Assembly (NCBI GenBank): GCA_017643215.1
Contig: JAEPNV010000011.1
Location: forward strand, 1 to 64,000
Length of the DNA stretch: 64,000 nucleotides
Source of the DNA: Roseibium sp.
GTDB lineage: Bacteria > Pseudomonadota > Alphaproteobacteria > Rhizobiales > Stappiaceae
Reading direction: 5' to 3'
Under the pieces are notes generated by a model. It ran no database searches and was not told the DNA's origin. It saw nothing but the letters and a program-made list of their open reading frames with translations. The first letter of the stretch is position 1; each line of letters opens with the position of its first letter. The translations under genes were made by a program, and so were the position numbers. Of this stretch, positions 53,832 through 62,961 are shown piece by piece.

Positions 53832-54212
53832 ATGTCTTTCTTATATTCTGTTGGTTGGTTTATTTCCGCTTTGCTTGGATTGATATTTGCTCTAATTATA
53901 TCATCCGGCAGTGGATTTGACCTTGGGGCCGTTTATATTGTGTTTTTTGGAATATCATCCGGTATTTATTGGGTAATTGCAGTAGCAATTATTGAAAAAC
54001 TCTGCTCTGTGTACATTCGTTACTCAGATCAGCCTTTTTTTATTATATTGTTATCGCTAGTGCTTCTGGCCCTCATAGGCGGATACGTTGGTTTGAGTAC
54101 TGGACGCATCTCACAAATTTTTAATTTCGACACAGTGCGCGATGTTGGTTTCCCCGCTCTTGCGCCTGTGGGCATTTATCTGATGAGAAATGCTGGTCGT
54201 CCCCGACATTGA
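53832..54212 (+). CDS. Small AT-rich membrane protein, family not recognised
   Basis: 126 residues with four hydrophobic segments (about 5-25, 32-55, 68-90 and 103-118). The DNA is strikingly AT-rich compared with both flanks (stretches such as ttttattatattgtta), with codon choices unlike its neighbours. There is no clear ribosome-binding site and I see no domain. It sits between the acyltransferase gene and polA, 44 bases before the polA start. The composition points to recent acquisition. It may be real but is not certain to be expressed. Confidence 0.65.
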   Translation: MSFLYSVGWFISALLGLIFALIISSGSGFDLGAVYIVFFGISSGIYWVIAVAIIEKLCSVYIRYSDQPFFIILLSLVLLALIGGYVGLSTGRISQIFNFDTVRDVGFPALAPVGIYLMRNAGRPRH

Positions 54213-54256
54213 AATAGGGCTTCCATCCCATTCCCGCTGCGGGCATGATCCGCGCC

Positions 54257-57214
54257 ATGTCAACCGAAGCATCCCCCGCCCTCACCGCCGATGACCATCT
54301 GATCCTGGTCGATGGCTCCACCTTTATCTTCCGTGCCTATCACGCGCTGCCGCCTCTGACCCGCAAGTCCGATGGCCTGCCCGTCGGCGCCGTCTCCGGC
54401 TTTTGCAACATGCTGTGGAAGCTGTTGCAGGAAGGTCTCACCCCGGAAGAGGGCGACGAACCGACGCATTTTGCTGTGATCTTCGACCATTCGGCACGGA
54501 CATTCCGGAACGAGATCTACCCGGACTACAAGGCCCACCGCCCCGAGCCGCCAGAGGATCTGGTGCCGCAATTCGGTCTGATCCGGCGCGCGACCCGGGC
54601 GTTTTCCGTCGCCTGCATCGAACAGGAAGGGTTTGAGGCCGACGACCTGATCGCGACCTATGCCCGCCAGGCGGCCGCCAGCGGCGCGCGGGTGACCATC
54701 GTATCGGGCGACAAGGACCTAATGCAGCTGATCGGGCCGAAGGTCGGCATGATCGACACGATGAAAAACAAGAGTTTCGACGAAGCGGAGGTGTTTGAAA
54801 AATTCGGCGTGGGTCCGGACAAGGTGATCGAAGTCCAGTCGCTGGCCGGCGACAGCGTCGACAACGTGCCGGGCGTTCCCGGCATCGGCCTGAAAACCGC
54901 CGCGCTTCTCATCAACGAATTCGGCGATCTGGAGTCCCTGCTCGCCCAGGCGGGCACGATCAAACAGAACAAGCGGCGGGAAAACCTGATCGAATTCGCC
55001 GATCAGGCCCGCGTTTCCAAACAGCTCGTGACGCTCAAGGACGATGTGCCGGTCGAGGTCTCGGTCGCGGACCTGATCGTCAATCAACTCGACGGACCGA
55101 AGGCGGTCGGTTTCTTGAAAGCCATGGGCTTTACCACGCTGACCAAACGGGTGGCCGAAACGACCGGCGCCGATCTTGCCAACATCGAAGCGGACGCGTT
55201 CGACGTGCCCGGCTGGGATGTGCCCGATCACAAGGGCCGGCAGGCCGAGCGCAGCGCCGGGTCGGCCGCAGCGCCCGATACCATTTCCGGCACCGCGGAC
55301 GGCGGTATGATGACGCCGCAGAGCCTTGCAGAGGCCCGCGCCGAGGCGGCCCGGTCGGCGGCGATCGAGACCGACCGCTACGAGACCGTCCGCACAGCGG
55401 ACCGGCTGCGCGCCTGGGTCGCGGAAGCCTATGAGACCGGTTATGTCGCCTTTGACACCGAAACGACGTCCCTCGACGCGATGCAGGCGGACCTTGTTGG
55501 CCTGTCTCTTTCCTGCCGTCCCGGGACGGCCTGTTATGTCCCGCTGGGCCATGTCGACGGTGAGGGCGATCTTCTGGGCGGCGGCGCGCTGGTGGAGGGC
55601 CAGATCCCCCTCCAAGAAGCGCTCGACATCCTCAAGCCGATGCTGGAAGACCGCGCCGTCCTGAAGATCGCACAGAACCTCAAATATGACTGGCTGGTGA
55701 TGACCCGCTACGGGATCGACATCGCGCCCTTCGACGACACCATGCTGCTTTCCTACACCGTCGACGCGGGCAAGGGCGGCAACGGCATGGACGAGCTGTC
55801 CGAACGCTGGCTGGGCCACAAGCCGATCCCGTTCAAGGAGATCTGCGGCTCCGGCAAATCCATGATCACCTTCGACAAGGTGCCGATCGACAGGGCGACC
55901 GCTTATGCCGCCGAGGATGCCGACGTCACGCTCCGCCTCTGGCAGGTGTTGAAACCGCGCCTGGCGGCGGACCGGATGGCGACCGTCTATGAAACGCTGG
56001 AACGGCCGATGGTGCCGGTTCTTGCCCGCATGGAACAGCGCGGTATTTCCGTCGACCGGCAGATGCTGTCGCGGCTTTCGGGCGATTTCGCGCAAGGCAT
56101 GGCCGGGCTCGAGGCGGAGATCCATGAACTTGCCGGCGAGACCTTCAATATCGGCTCGCCCAAACAGCTCGGCGATATCCTGTTCGGCAAGATGAGCCTG
56201 CCGGGCGGCAAAAAGACCAAGACCGGCGCCTGGTCGACCTCCGCGTCCGTTTTGGAGGATCTGGCCGCCGAAGGACACGAACTGCCGTCCAAGATCGTCG
56301 CGTGGCGGCAGCTCTCCAAACTGAAATCAACCTATTCGGATGCGCTGCCTGGCTATATCAATCCCGAGACCGGCCGGGTTCATACGTCCTATGCCTTGGC
56401 GGCGACCACGACCGGGCGCCTGTCCTCCTCCGAACCCAATCTGCAAAACATTCCAGTGCGCACCGAGGAAGGCCGAAAGATCCGCAAGGCCTTCATCGCG
56501 GAAAAGGGCCACAAGCTGATTTCCGCCGACTACAGCCAGATCGAGCTCAGAGTGCTGGCCCATATGGCCGACATTCCGCAGCTGAAAAAGGCCTTCGAGG
56601 ACGGGCTCGACATTCATGCGATGACGGCGAGCGAAATGTTCGGCGTTCCGATCGACGGCATGGACCCGATGGTCCGGCGGCAAGCCAAGGCGATCAATTT
56701 CGGCATCATCTACGGGATTTCCGCCTTTGGCCTTGCCAATCAGCTCGGCATCTCGCGGGGCGAAGCGGGCGACTACATCAAGACCTATTTCGAGCGGTTT
56801 CCCGGCATCAAGGACTATATGGAAGCGACCAAGAAACAGGTCCACGCCAACGGCTTTGTGACGACGATTTTCGGCCGCAAGGCCCACTATCCGGAGGTCA
56901 ACACCAAGAACCCGAACCACCGGGCGTTTTATGAGCGCGCGGCGATCAACGCGCCGATTCAGGGCTCGGCCGCCGACATTTTACGCCGGGCGATGGTGCG
57001 TATGGAAGACCGGTTGCTTGCGGCCAAGCTCGACGCGCAAATGCTCCTGCAGGTGCATGACGAACTGATCTTCGAAGCGCCGGAGAACCAGGTCGACCGG
57101 ACGATCCCGGTCGTGACAAAGGTCATGGAAACCGCTTGCGACCCGGCGCTGAAACTCTCCGTCCCGCTCCAGGTCGACGCCCGCGCCGCCGACAACTGGG
57201 ACGAGGCGCATTAG
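54257..57214 (+). CDS. polA: DNA polymerase I
   Basis: 985 residues from the ATG at 54257 (MSTEASPALTADDHLILVDG); an ATG at 54245 adds four residues. The 5' nuclease domain covers about 1-310 (LVDGSTFIFRAYHALP, GFEADDLIATYA, GDSVDNVPGVPGIG). The 3'-5' exonuclease domain keeps its active site (VAFDTETTSLD, NLKYDWLVM, AAEDADVT). The polymerase motifs are SADYSQIELRVLAHM (A), RRQAKAINFGIIYG (B) and VHDELIFEAP (C). It fills gaps and removes RNA primers. All three activities look intact. Confidence 0.97.
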   Translation: MSTEASPALTADDHLILVDGSTFIFRAYHALPPLTRKSDGLPVGAVSGFCNMLWKLLQEGLTPEEGDEPTHFAVIFDHSARTFRNEIYPDYKAHRPEPPEDLVPQFGLIRRATRAFSVACIEQEGFEADDLIATYARQAAASGARVTIVSGDKDLMQLIGPKVGMIDTMKNKSFDEAEVFEKFGVGPDKVIEVQSLAGDSVDNVPGVPGIGLKTAALLINEFGDLESLLAQAGTIKQNKRRENLIEFADQARVSKQLVTLKDDVPVEVSVADLIVNQLDGPKAVGFLKAMGFTTLTKRVAETTGADLANIEADAFDVPGWDVPDHKGRQAERSAGSAAAPDTISGTADGGMMTPQSLAEARAEAARSAAIETDRYETVRTADRLRAWVAEAYETGYVAFDTETTSLDAMQADLVGLSLSCRPGTACYVPLGHVDGEGDLLGGGALVEGQIPLQEALDILKPMLEDRAVLKIAQNLKYDWLVMTRYGIDIAPFDDTMLLSYTVDAGKGGNGMDELSERWLGHKPIPFKEICGSGKSMITFDKVPIDRATAYAAEDADVTLRLWQVLKPRLAADRMATVYETLERPMVPVLARMEQRGISVDRQMLSRLSGDFAQGMAGLEAEIHELAGETFNIGSPKQLGDILFGKMSLPGGKKTKTGAWSTSASVLEDLAAEGHELPSKIVAWRQLSKLKSTYSDALPGYINPETGRVHTSYALAATTTGRLSSSEPNLQNIPVRTEEGRKIRKAFIAEKGHKLISADYSQIELRVLAHMADIPQLKKAFEDGLDIHAMTASEMFGVPIDGMDPMVRRQAKAINFGIIYGISAFGLANQLGISRGEAGDYIKTYFERFPGIKDYMEATKKQVHANGFVTTIFGRKAHYPEVNTKNPNHRAFYERAAINAPIQGSAADILRRAMVRMEDRLLAAKLDAQMLLQVHDELIFEAPENQVDRTIPVVTKVMETACDPALKLSVPLQVDARAADNWDEAH

Positions 57215-57219
57215 GCAGC

Positions 57220-57708
57220 ATGACTTTGATTCCCATTGCAGGTGACCGCATTCGCCTCCGAGAATGGAGGGCGGATGAAGTTGACGGGATGCATCGCTGG
57301 ATCGGCAATCCGGAAGTAATGCGCTTCCTGTCATGGGGTTCAGCGAACCGCGACGATACAATCCGGCATCTTGAATTTATTGTGAAAGAGCAATCCGCCA
57401 AGCCAAGAACACGCTACTTTCTCGCGATTGAGCTGAATGATTCAAGCAGAACGATCGGCGATGCGGGTTTCACTTGGGTGTCATCAGGTAGTGCCGAGAT
57501 CGGCTATTTCTTGGAACCAGAATATTGGGGACGAGGCCTTGGCGTCGAAGCGGCCCGCATGATCATAGACCTCGCCTTTAATCTCGGCGCTAACGAAGTC
57601 CAAGCGAACTGCTTTGCCGAAAACACGCATTCCGAACGGATCATGATTGCCTGTGGTATGAGTTCGATTGCCACCGAGGATCCGTTAATTCGGCGATATC
57701 GATTATAG
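57220..57708 (+). CDS. GNAT-family (RimJ/RimL-like) N-acetyltransferase
   Basis: 162 residues, ATG 5 bases after the polA stop. It starts IRLREWRADEVDGMHRWIGNPEVMRFLSWG, the RimJ/RimL-type opening, and has acetyl-CoA motif A in EIGYFLEPEYWGRGLGVEAARMIIDLAF and NTHSERIMIACGM. The base composition is visibly less GC-rich than polA and the next gene. No good ribosome-binding site is seen. Targets in the family include ribosomal proteins, antibiotics and small amines. Confidence 0.87.
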   Translation: MTLIPIAGDRIRLREWRADEVDGMHRWIGNPEVMRFLSWGSANRDDTIRHLEFIVKEQSAKPRTRYFLAIELNDSSRTIGDAGFTWVSSGSAEIGYFLEPEYWGRGLGVEAARMIIDLAFNLGANEVQANCFAENTHSERIMIACGMSSIATEDPLIRRYRL

Positions 57709-57742
57709 CGGTTCGTTCATTCGACGTGAGCTTCACCGTCGA

Positions 57743-58564
57743 TTAGACCAGCGCCATCACCCGGCTCGGCCCGCCCGTGCCGCCGCGGTGTTTTGGGGCG
57801 CCGACGATGAGCGTGGCGCCGCGTGCCGGCAACGCGCCCAGATTGGCGAGACATTCCAGGCCCCAGCGGTTTTCCGGCAGCCAGCCATAATGAACGGCGA
57901 AATCGGCCGACGGCCCGTGGTCCAGTGACAGCGTGTCGACCGCAATGCCGATCACATCCGCTTGTTCCAAAAGCATCTGCGCCGCCTCGATGTGAAAACC
58001 TGGAAAATGCATCGTGCCGCCCGCGTCCGCGTTGCGGAAGCGGGCCGAGTTCACATGCGCGTCCCAGCCGGAGTTCATCGCAACGCATGCCCTTTGCGGC
58101 AGGTCGCCATGGGCGGACATCCAGGCCGTCAGGTCATCGGGCGTGACCTGCGCATCCGGGTCTTCCGCCGCCTTTTCACGGATATCGACGACACACAGCG
58201 GCGCGACGAGATTTTGAACCGGGATTTCGGCAACGGACTGGCCGCCTTCGGAAAAATGCAGCGGCGCGTCCATATGCGTGCCGGTGTGCTCGTTGACGCG
58301 CAAAGTGAGGGCGTTGTAGCCGTCCTGGGCGAAATCAACGACTTTCTCGGCGAAAAACTGATCCTCACCGCCAAAGGTCGGGAATTTTTGATGAAGTTCA
58401 TGGGTCAGGTCCGAGACAGACCGCGGGTCTTGCGCCATCGCCGGCAGGCTGGCGGACATGGCTGCGACCGACGCCGCCCCAGCGCCAAACGCCGCCGATT
58501 TGAAGACGTCCCGGCGCGACAGCATCCGCGCCTTGACGGTTTCAATCACACACTGGTCACACAT
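57743..58564 (-). CDS. Tat-exported cyclase-family (kynurenine formamidase-like) hydrolase
   Basis: 273 residues from MCDQCVIETVKARMLSRRDVF, with GGGGAGG upstream of the ATG. A twin-arginine signal is clear (SRRDVFKSAAFGAGAASVAAM, cleavage near AMAQ), so it is folded before export to the periplasm. The metal-dependent cyclase domain shows NEHTGTHMDAPLHF (HxGTHxDxPxH motif), the zinc/manganese site of formamidases and isatin hydrolases. The Cys pair in MCDQC at the very start is unusual. The substrate is unknown. Confidence 0.9.
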   Translation of the reverse strand: MCDQCVIETVKARMLSRRDVFKSAAFGAGAASVAAMSASLPAMAQDPRSVSDLTHELHQKFPTFGGEDQFFAEKVVDFAQDGYNALTLRVNEHTGTHMDAPLHFSEGGQSVAEIPVQNLVAPLCVVDIREKAAEDPDAQVTPDDLTAWMSAHGDLPQRACVAMNSGWDAHVNSARFRNADAGGTMHFPGFHIEAAQMLLEQADVIGIAVDTLSLDHGPSADFAVHYGWLPENRWGLECLANLGALPARGATLIVGAPKHRGGTGGPSRVMALV

Positions 58565-58737
58565 CGCCTGTCCTCCCCGGATCACCCCGGCCGCGCGGAT
58601 AATATCATATTCAGCGTGACGCGGCCCGGGTGGCCGCGCACGCCGGTTACGCGGACCGCCTCTTTTGTTCTAACTTTGTTCTTGTTTTCCCGCAAGGGTT
58701 GTTTTATCGTTTTTACGTCGTTTTGCGGGAGGCGCTG

Positions 58738-60264
58738 ATGGTCAGCCGGGTGACAACCGTTGCTTTTCAAGGCATTGAAGCCGTGCCGGTGGATGTCCAG
58801 GTTCAGGTGGGGCCGGGCATGGTCGCTTTCACGCTGGTCGGCCTGCCGGACAAGGCCGTCGGCGAAAGCCGCGAACGGGTGCGGGCCGCCCTTCATGCCT
58901 CGGGCCTTGCCCTGCCGGCCAAGCGGGTGACCGTGAACCTTGCCCCGGCGGACCTTCCCAAGGAAGGATCCCATTATGACCTGCCGATCGCGCTCGGCAT
59001 CATGGCGGCGATTGGCGCGCTTCCGGCGGACATGTTGCGGAATTATGCCGTGGTCGGTGAACTCGGCCTGGATGGCCTGCTGGCCCCGGTCGCCGGCGTG
59101 CTGCCGGCGGCGATCGGCGCCAACGCGCTCGGCAAGGGGCTGATCTGCCCGGCCGCGTCGGGCAGCGAAGCGGCCTGGGCGGACCGGGACATGGACATTC
59201 TGGCGCCGCACTCGCTGATCCAGCTGGCCAATCACTTCAAGGGCACGCAGGTGCTTTCCCGCCCCAAACCACAACTGCGCGGTCCGGCCGGCGCGCTGCC
59301 GGACCTTTCGGAAGTCCGCGGCCAGGAAACGGCCAAGCGCGCGCTGGAAATCGCCGCGGCCGGCGGCCACAACCTCTTGATGGTCGGCCCGCCCGGCGCC
59401 GGGAAATCCATGCTGGCCAGCCGCCTGCCGTCGATCCTGCCGCCCCTGACGCCCAAAGAGCTTCTGGACGTGTCGATGATTGCCTCGCTCGCCGGGGAAC
59501 TCGCCGACGGGCAACTGACCGACCGGCGGCCGTTCCGCGCGCCGCACCATTCGGCGTCGATGGCGGCCCTTGTCGGCGGCGGCATCCGGGCCCGGCCGGG
59601 CGAAGTCTCGCTGGCCCATCACGGGGTCCTGTTTCTGGATGAACTGCCCGAATTCAATCCGCAGGTGCTCGACAGCCTGCGCCAGCCACTGGAATCCGGC
59701 GAGGCGGTGATCGCGCGCGCCAACCACCGGGTCGCCTATCCAGCCAAGATCCAGCTCGTGGCGGCCATGAACCCGTGCCGGTGCGGCTATGCGGACGAAC
59801 CGGGATACCAGTGCCGCCAGGGCCAACGTTGCGCTGCGGCCTATCAGGCGCGCATTTCCGGCCCGTTTCTGGACCGGATCGATCTGAGAATCGATGTGCC
59901 GGCTGTCACCGCCCGGGACCTGATCGGCCCCGGCCCCGGCGAGCCGTCGGCAGACGTTGCCCGGCGCGTTGCCGGAGCGCGCGCGGTTCAGGCCGACCGG
60001 TACCAGCGCCTTGGCGTGTCGTCGCGGACCAATGCCCAGGCCCCGGCTTCGGTCATTGAGGCCGCGGCGGCGCTCGATGGCGGCGCGACGGCGTTTTTGA
60101 ACGAAGCCGCCGATACGCTGCATTTGACCGCGCGCGGCTATCACCGGGTGCTCAAACTCGCCCGAACGCTGGCCGATCTCGACGGCGCGGACGGCCTGTC
60201 CCGGATCCACCTTGCCGAAGCGCTCACTTACCGCGGCCAGGATCAGCAGCGCCGGGCCGCCTGA
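58738..60264 (+). CDS. comM: ComM/YifB family AAA ATPase (Mg-chelatase-like)
   Basis: 508 residues from the ATG at 58738, behind GGGAGG. The order is the usual one: an N-terminal Lon-protease-like ChlI fold (VDVQVQVGPGMVAFTLVGLPD), the AAA core with Walker A GPPGAGKSM, HHSASMAALVGGG, Walker B-type LFLDELPEF, and the cysteine-rich AMNPCRCGYADEPGYQCRQGQRC. ComM acts as a branch-migration helicase that helps integrate transformed DNA in some bacteria. Its presence hints at recombination functions, not proof of competence. Confidence 0.93.
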   Translation: MVSRVTTVAFQGIEAVPVDVQVQVGPGMVAFTLVGLPDKAVGESRERVRAALHASGLALPAKRVTVNLAPADLPKEGSHYDLPIALGIMAAIGALPADMLRNYAVVGELGLDGLLAPVAGVLPAAIGANALGKGLICPAASGSEAAWADRDMDILAPHSLIQLANHFKGTQVLSRPKPQLRGPAGALPDLSEVRGQETAKRALEIAAAGGHNLLMVGPPGAGKSMLASRLPSILPPLTPKELLDVSMIASLAGELADGQLTDRRPFRAPHHSASMAALVGGGIRARPGEVSLAHHGVLFLDELPEFNPQVLDSLRQPLESGEAVIARANHRVAYPAKIQLVAAMNPCRCGYADEPGYQCRQGQRCAAAYQARISGPFLDRIDLRIDVPAVTARDLIGPGPGEPSADVARRVAGARAVQADRYQRLGVSSRTNAQAPASVIEAAAALDGGATAFLNEAADTLHLTARGYHRVLKLARTLADLDGADGLSRIHLAEALTYRGQDQQRRAA

Positions 60265-60420
60265 CGCAGGTAGCGGCCAATCAGAAGCTGCGGGAGACCA
60301 AGGAAACGGACACGGCTTCTGGCACCGGTTCGGACAACCCGGCCGGCGCCGCGCACCGATGCAACGGTTTTTCAAAGGTTTTTCGAAAAACTGCGCCGAA
60401 GGATCACTCTTTGGAGCGCG

Positions 60421-62760
60421 GTGAAATTGGTCTTTCAGGCACAAAAGCCCCCTTCGGACCCGGAACGCGCCGATTCAGGCCGCACAGCCGCCACCCGCGG
60501 TTCCGGCACTGCAGGGCAAACGCGGTCCGCGCCCATGGAGCCGCACACCGCGTCTTTGGCAGCCTTTCCGGTGGCCGCGCCGTCCCGGACCCTGCAGGTT
60601 CTGGCGGTTCTTGCCATGGCGGCGGGCCTTGCCAGCGCCTTTTTCCTCTCAAACGTGCCCGGCCCTCCCGGCTTTCTGGCACTTGGCGCCGCGTTTTTCG
60701 CCGGCGGGCTCGCGGTGTGGCGGCTTCTTTGCGACACGCAAACCCGAGCCGTGCGCGCATTCGCCGCGCAAAACGCCACGATCCGCGATCTTCATACCCG
60801 TTGCGAGGATCTTGAAGACCGCGTCTGGGAACTGCGCGAATCCGATGAACGGCAGGCAAATATTCTCGGTACGCTCGGCGATGCGATCATCCGCCGGGAC
60901 GCGCAGGGCCGGGTCGTTTATGCCAACCGGGCGGCCACCGATACGTTCGGCGGAGCGGACGCGGCCCGGCCTGGCGATCCATTTGCGCTTCCTGAAACCC
61001 GTCGCGGATCGGCCCCGGACGAGGCCGCACCCGGGTTTGGCGACCTGTGCCTCGATACCGTCAACGGTCCGCGCTGGTTTTCGCGGCTGGACGCACCTGT
61101 GCGCGATGCCGTCACGCAGCAGCCATTGGTACAAACGGTCCTGCGCGATGTGACCGACCGCCGCCTGATCGAGGAAGAATTGCTGGCCGCGCGTCATTCG
61201 GCTGAAAGCTCGAATGAAGCCAAATCCCGGTTTCTGGCCACCGTCAGCCACGAAATCCGGACGCCGCTCAATGGTATCCTGGGGATGGCGGCGCTGCTGC
61301 GCGACACGCGGCTGACCAAGGAACAGGCCGCCTATATCGATGCGCTCGAAACCTCTGGCGAGACGCTGCTGCTTTTGATCGATGAGGTGCTCGACTTTTC
61401 AAAGGTTGAGGCCGGCAAGCTTGCCATCCAGGCCGCGCCGGTCCGTCTCGCGCCTCTTGTCGACGGTGTTGCCGAACTGCTCGCCCCCAAGGCGCACGCC
61501 AAAGGCCTGGAAATTGCCGCCCGGGTCCATCCGCTCGTCCCCGAAACCGTGACGCTGGATGCCACCCGTGTCCGGCAGATCCTCTACAATCTGGCCGGCA
61601 ATGGCGTGAAATTCACCGACCGTGGCGGTATTGCCATGGAAATTAATGCGTGCCCTGGACCTGAGAGCGGCAGCGTCCTGTCCATTTCCGTGCGCGACAC
61701 CGGGATCGGCTTCGACCCTGACGAGGCCCAGCGCCTGTTCCAGGAATTCGAGCAGGTTGACCATGGCCCGGCCCGCAAATTCGGCGGGACCGGCCTTGGC
61801 CTGGCGATCGCCCAACGTCTTTGTGAGTTGATGGGCGGATCGATTTCCGCCGAGGTGGCCGATGGAGGTGGTGCGCGCTTCACGGTGCGTTTGCCCGTAC
61901 CGGAAACGGCCAACGCGGCGCCAGGCCCGTCCGAATCCGCCACGCTTGGCGGCAAACGGATCGTGCTGGTCAGCACCAGCCGCATCGAATGCCCGCTCCT
62001 GTCCGACCGAATGGCGCTCGAAGGCGCTCACACCGACGTGTTGGCGCCGGGCGATGCGGACCTGACCGACTGTCTCAACCGGGCGGATCTTGTTTTTGTC
62101 GATCATGCCGCCATGGCCGATCCCGGGGCCTGGCTCGTCGCCGCCCGGCTCGCCGGTTGCCTGGCCAAGGCGGTGATCCTGATCGCGCCGTCGGAACGCG
62201 ATCGGCTGGACCGGCTTCGGGAGGCTGGATTTGACGCGTATCTGATTCGTCCAGTGCGCAGCGAAACGATGATGCATATTGTCCATGGCTTGACCGGGAC
62301 GGACTCGGCCAACGATTTTTGGGAAACGGACACCCATGCGACCGCGCGCGATGGGGACGCGGACCACGAACCGGGCCGGCCGCCGGCGCGGCCCTTGCGC
62401 CTGCTTGTTGCCGAGGACAATGATATCAACCGGCTTCTCAGCGAAGCCCTGCTGCGCAAGCTTGGCCACGAACCGACCATGGTCGCAGATGGGAATGCCG
62501 CAATCCGGGCCGCGGCCGAGATCCAGTTCGATGCCATCTTGATGGATTTGCACATGCCCGGTGTCGACGGCCTTGAGGCGATCCGCCAAATCCGCGCCCG
62601 GGAACACACGCTCAACCTGCCACCGGCGCCAGTCCTGGTCGTCAGCGCCGATGTGATGGAGGACGCCCGCGACAAGGCCCGGCGCGCCGGGGCGGCCGGC
62701 TATGTGACAAAACCGCTCACTGCGGATGCGATTCGCGCCGCGCTGAGCGCATTGACTTGA
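60421..62760 (+). CDS. Hybrid sensor histidine kinase with PAS-like, degenerate and intact receiver domains
   Basis: 779 residues (GTG start; an ATG at codon 39 is possible). Two membrane segments lie at about 58-76 and 84-102, then a coiled region (105-142) and a PAS-like domain (145-250). HisKA has phosphoacceptor His277 (ATVSHEIRTPLNG) and HATPase has NLAGNGVKF, DTGIGFD and GGTGLGLAI. Residues 510-625 form a receiver-like domain without the acidic pair and with Arg in place of the switch Lys. The last domain (655-775) is an intact receiver: Asp666/Asp668 region, phosphoacceptor Asp709 and Lys764. No partner regulator is adjacent, so phosphotransfer must go elsewhere. Confidence 0.93.
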   Translation: MKLVFQAQKPPSDPERADSGRTAATRGSGTAGQTRSAPMEPHTASLAAFPVAAPSRTLQVLAVLAMAAGLASAFFLSNVPGPPGFLALGAAFFAGGLAVWRLLCDTQTRAVRAFAAQNATIRDLHTRCEDLEDRVWELRESDERQANILGTLGDAIIRRDAQGRVVYANRAATDTFGGADAARPGDPFALPETRRGSAPDEAAPGFGDLCLDTVNGPRWFSRLDAPVRDAVTQQPLVQTVLRDVTDRRLIEEELLAARHSAESSNEAKSRFLATVSHEIRTPLNGILGMAALLRDTRLTKEQAAYIDALETSGETLLLLIDEVLDFSKVEAGKLAIQAAPVRLAPLVDGVAELLAPKAHAKGLEIAARVHPLVPETVTLDATRVRQILYNLAGNGVKFTDRGGIAMEINACPGPESGSVLSISVRDTGIGFDPDEAQRLFQEFEQVDHGPARKFGGTGLGLAIAQRLCELMGGSISAEVADGGGARFTVRLPVPETANAAPGPSESATLGGKRIVLVSTSRIECPLLSDRMALEGAHTDVLAPGDADLTDCLNRADLVFVDHAAMADPGAWLVAARLAGCLAKAVILIAPSERDRLDRLREAGFDAYLIRPVRSETMMHIVHGLTGTDSANDFWETDTHATARDGDADHEPGRPPARPLRLLVAEDNDINRLLSEALLRKLGHEPTMVADGNAAIRAAAEIQFDAILMDLHMPGVDGLEAIRQIRAREHTLNLPPAPVLVVSADVMEDARDKARRAGAAGYVTKPLTADAIRAALSALT

Positions 62761-62830
62761 AATGCGCCCGCACCGCCCTGATATGTGCAAAACCACCGAT
62801 TTCCACAACGCGGACGGACACGGATTTGCC

Positions 62831-62885
62831 AGTGTCACGGAGTTGTCGGAAACTTGTGCTTGTTACCGTGACACTTTGGGGATTG
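62831..62885. repeat. Perfect 10-bp inverted repeat upstream of olsB
   Basis: AGTGTCACGG (62831-62840) and CCGTGACACT (62876-62885) pair perfectly around a 35-base interval. With the second hairpin just downstream it gives the gap before olsB a two-stem structure. It could be an RNA leader or widely spaced operator halves. Confidence 0.55.
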
Positions 62886-62891
62886 TCGCGG

Positions 62892-62918
62892 CAGCTAGCC
62901 GCGGCAATGGGATAGTGG
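62892..62918. repeat. GC-rich 11-bp hairpin upstream of olsB
   Basis: ATTGTCGCGGC and GCCGCGGCAAT pair over 11 positions (one T-G wobble) with an AGCTA loop. No T-run follows, so it is not a standard terminator for the kinase gene. It lies 44 bases before the olsB start. Confidence 0.55.
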
Positions 62919-62961
62919 CGGATCCTTGCTTGCCCCGGCGCCGCCAAGGGCAATCGGACCG

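Noticed and set aside
58582-60444. 620-residue minus-strand frame opposite comM
   Set aside because: Arg/Gly/His-rich antisense shadow; comM has clear AAA ATPase motifs on the other strand.
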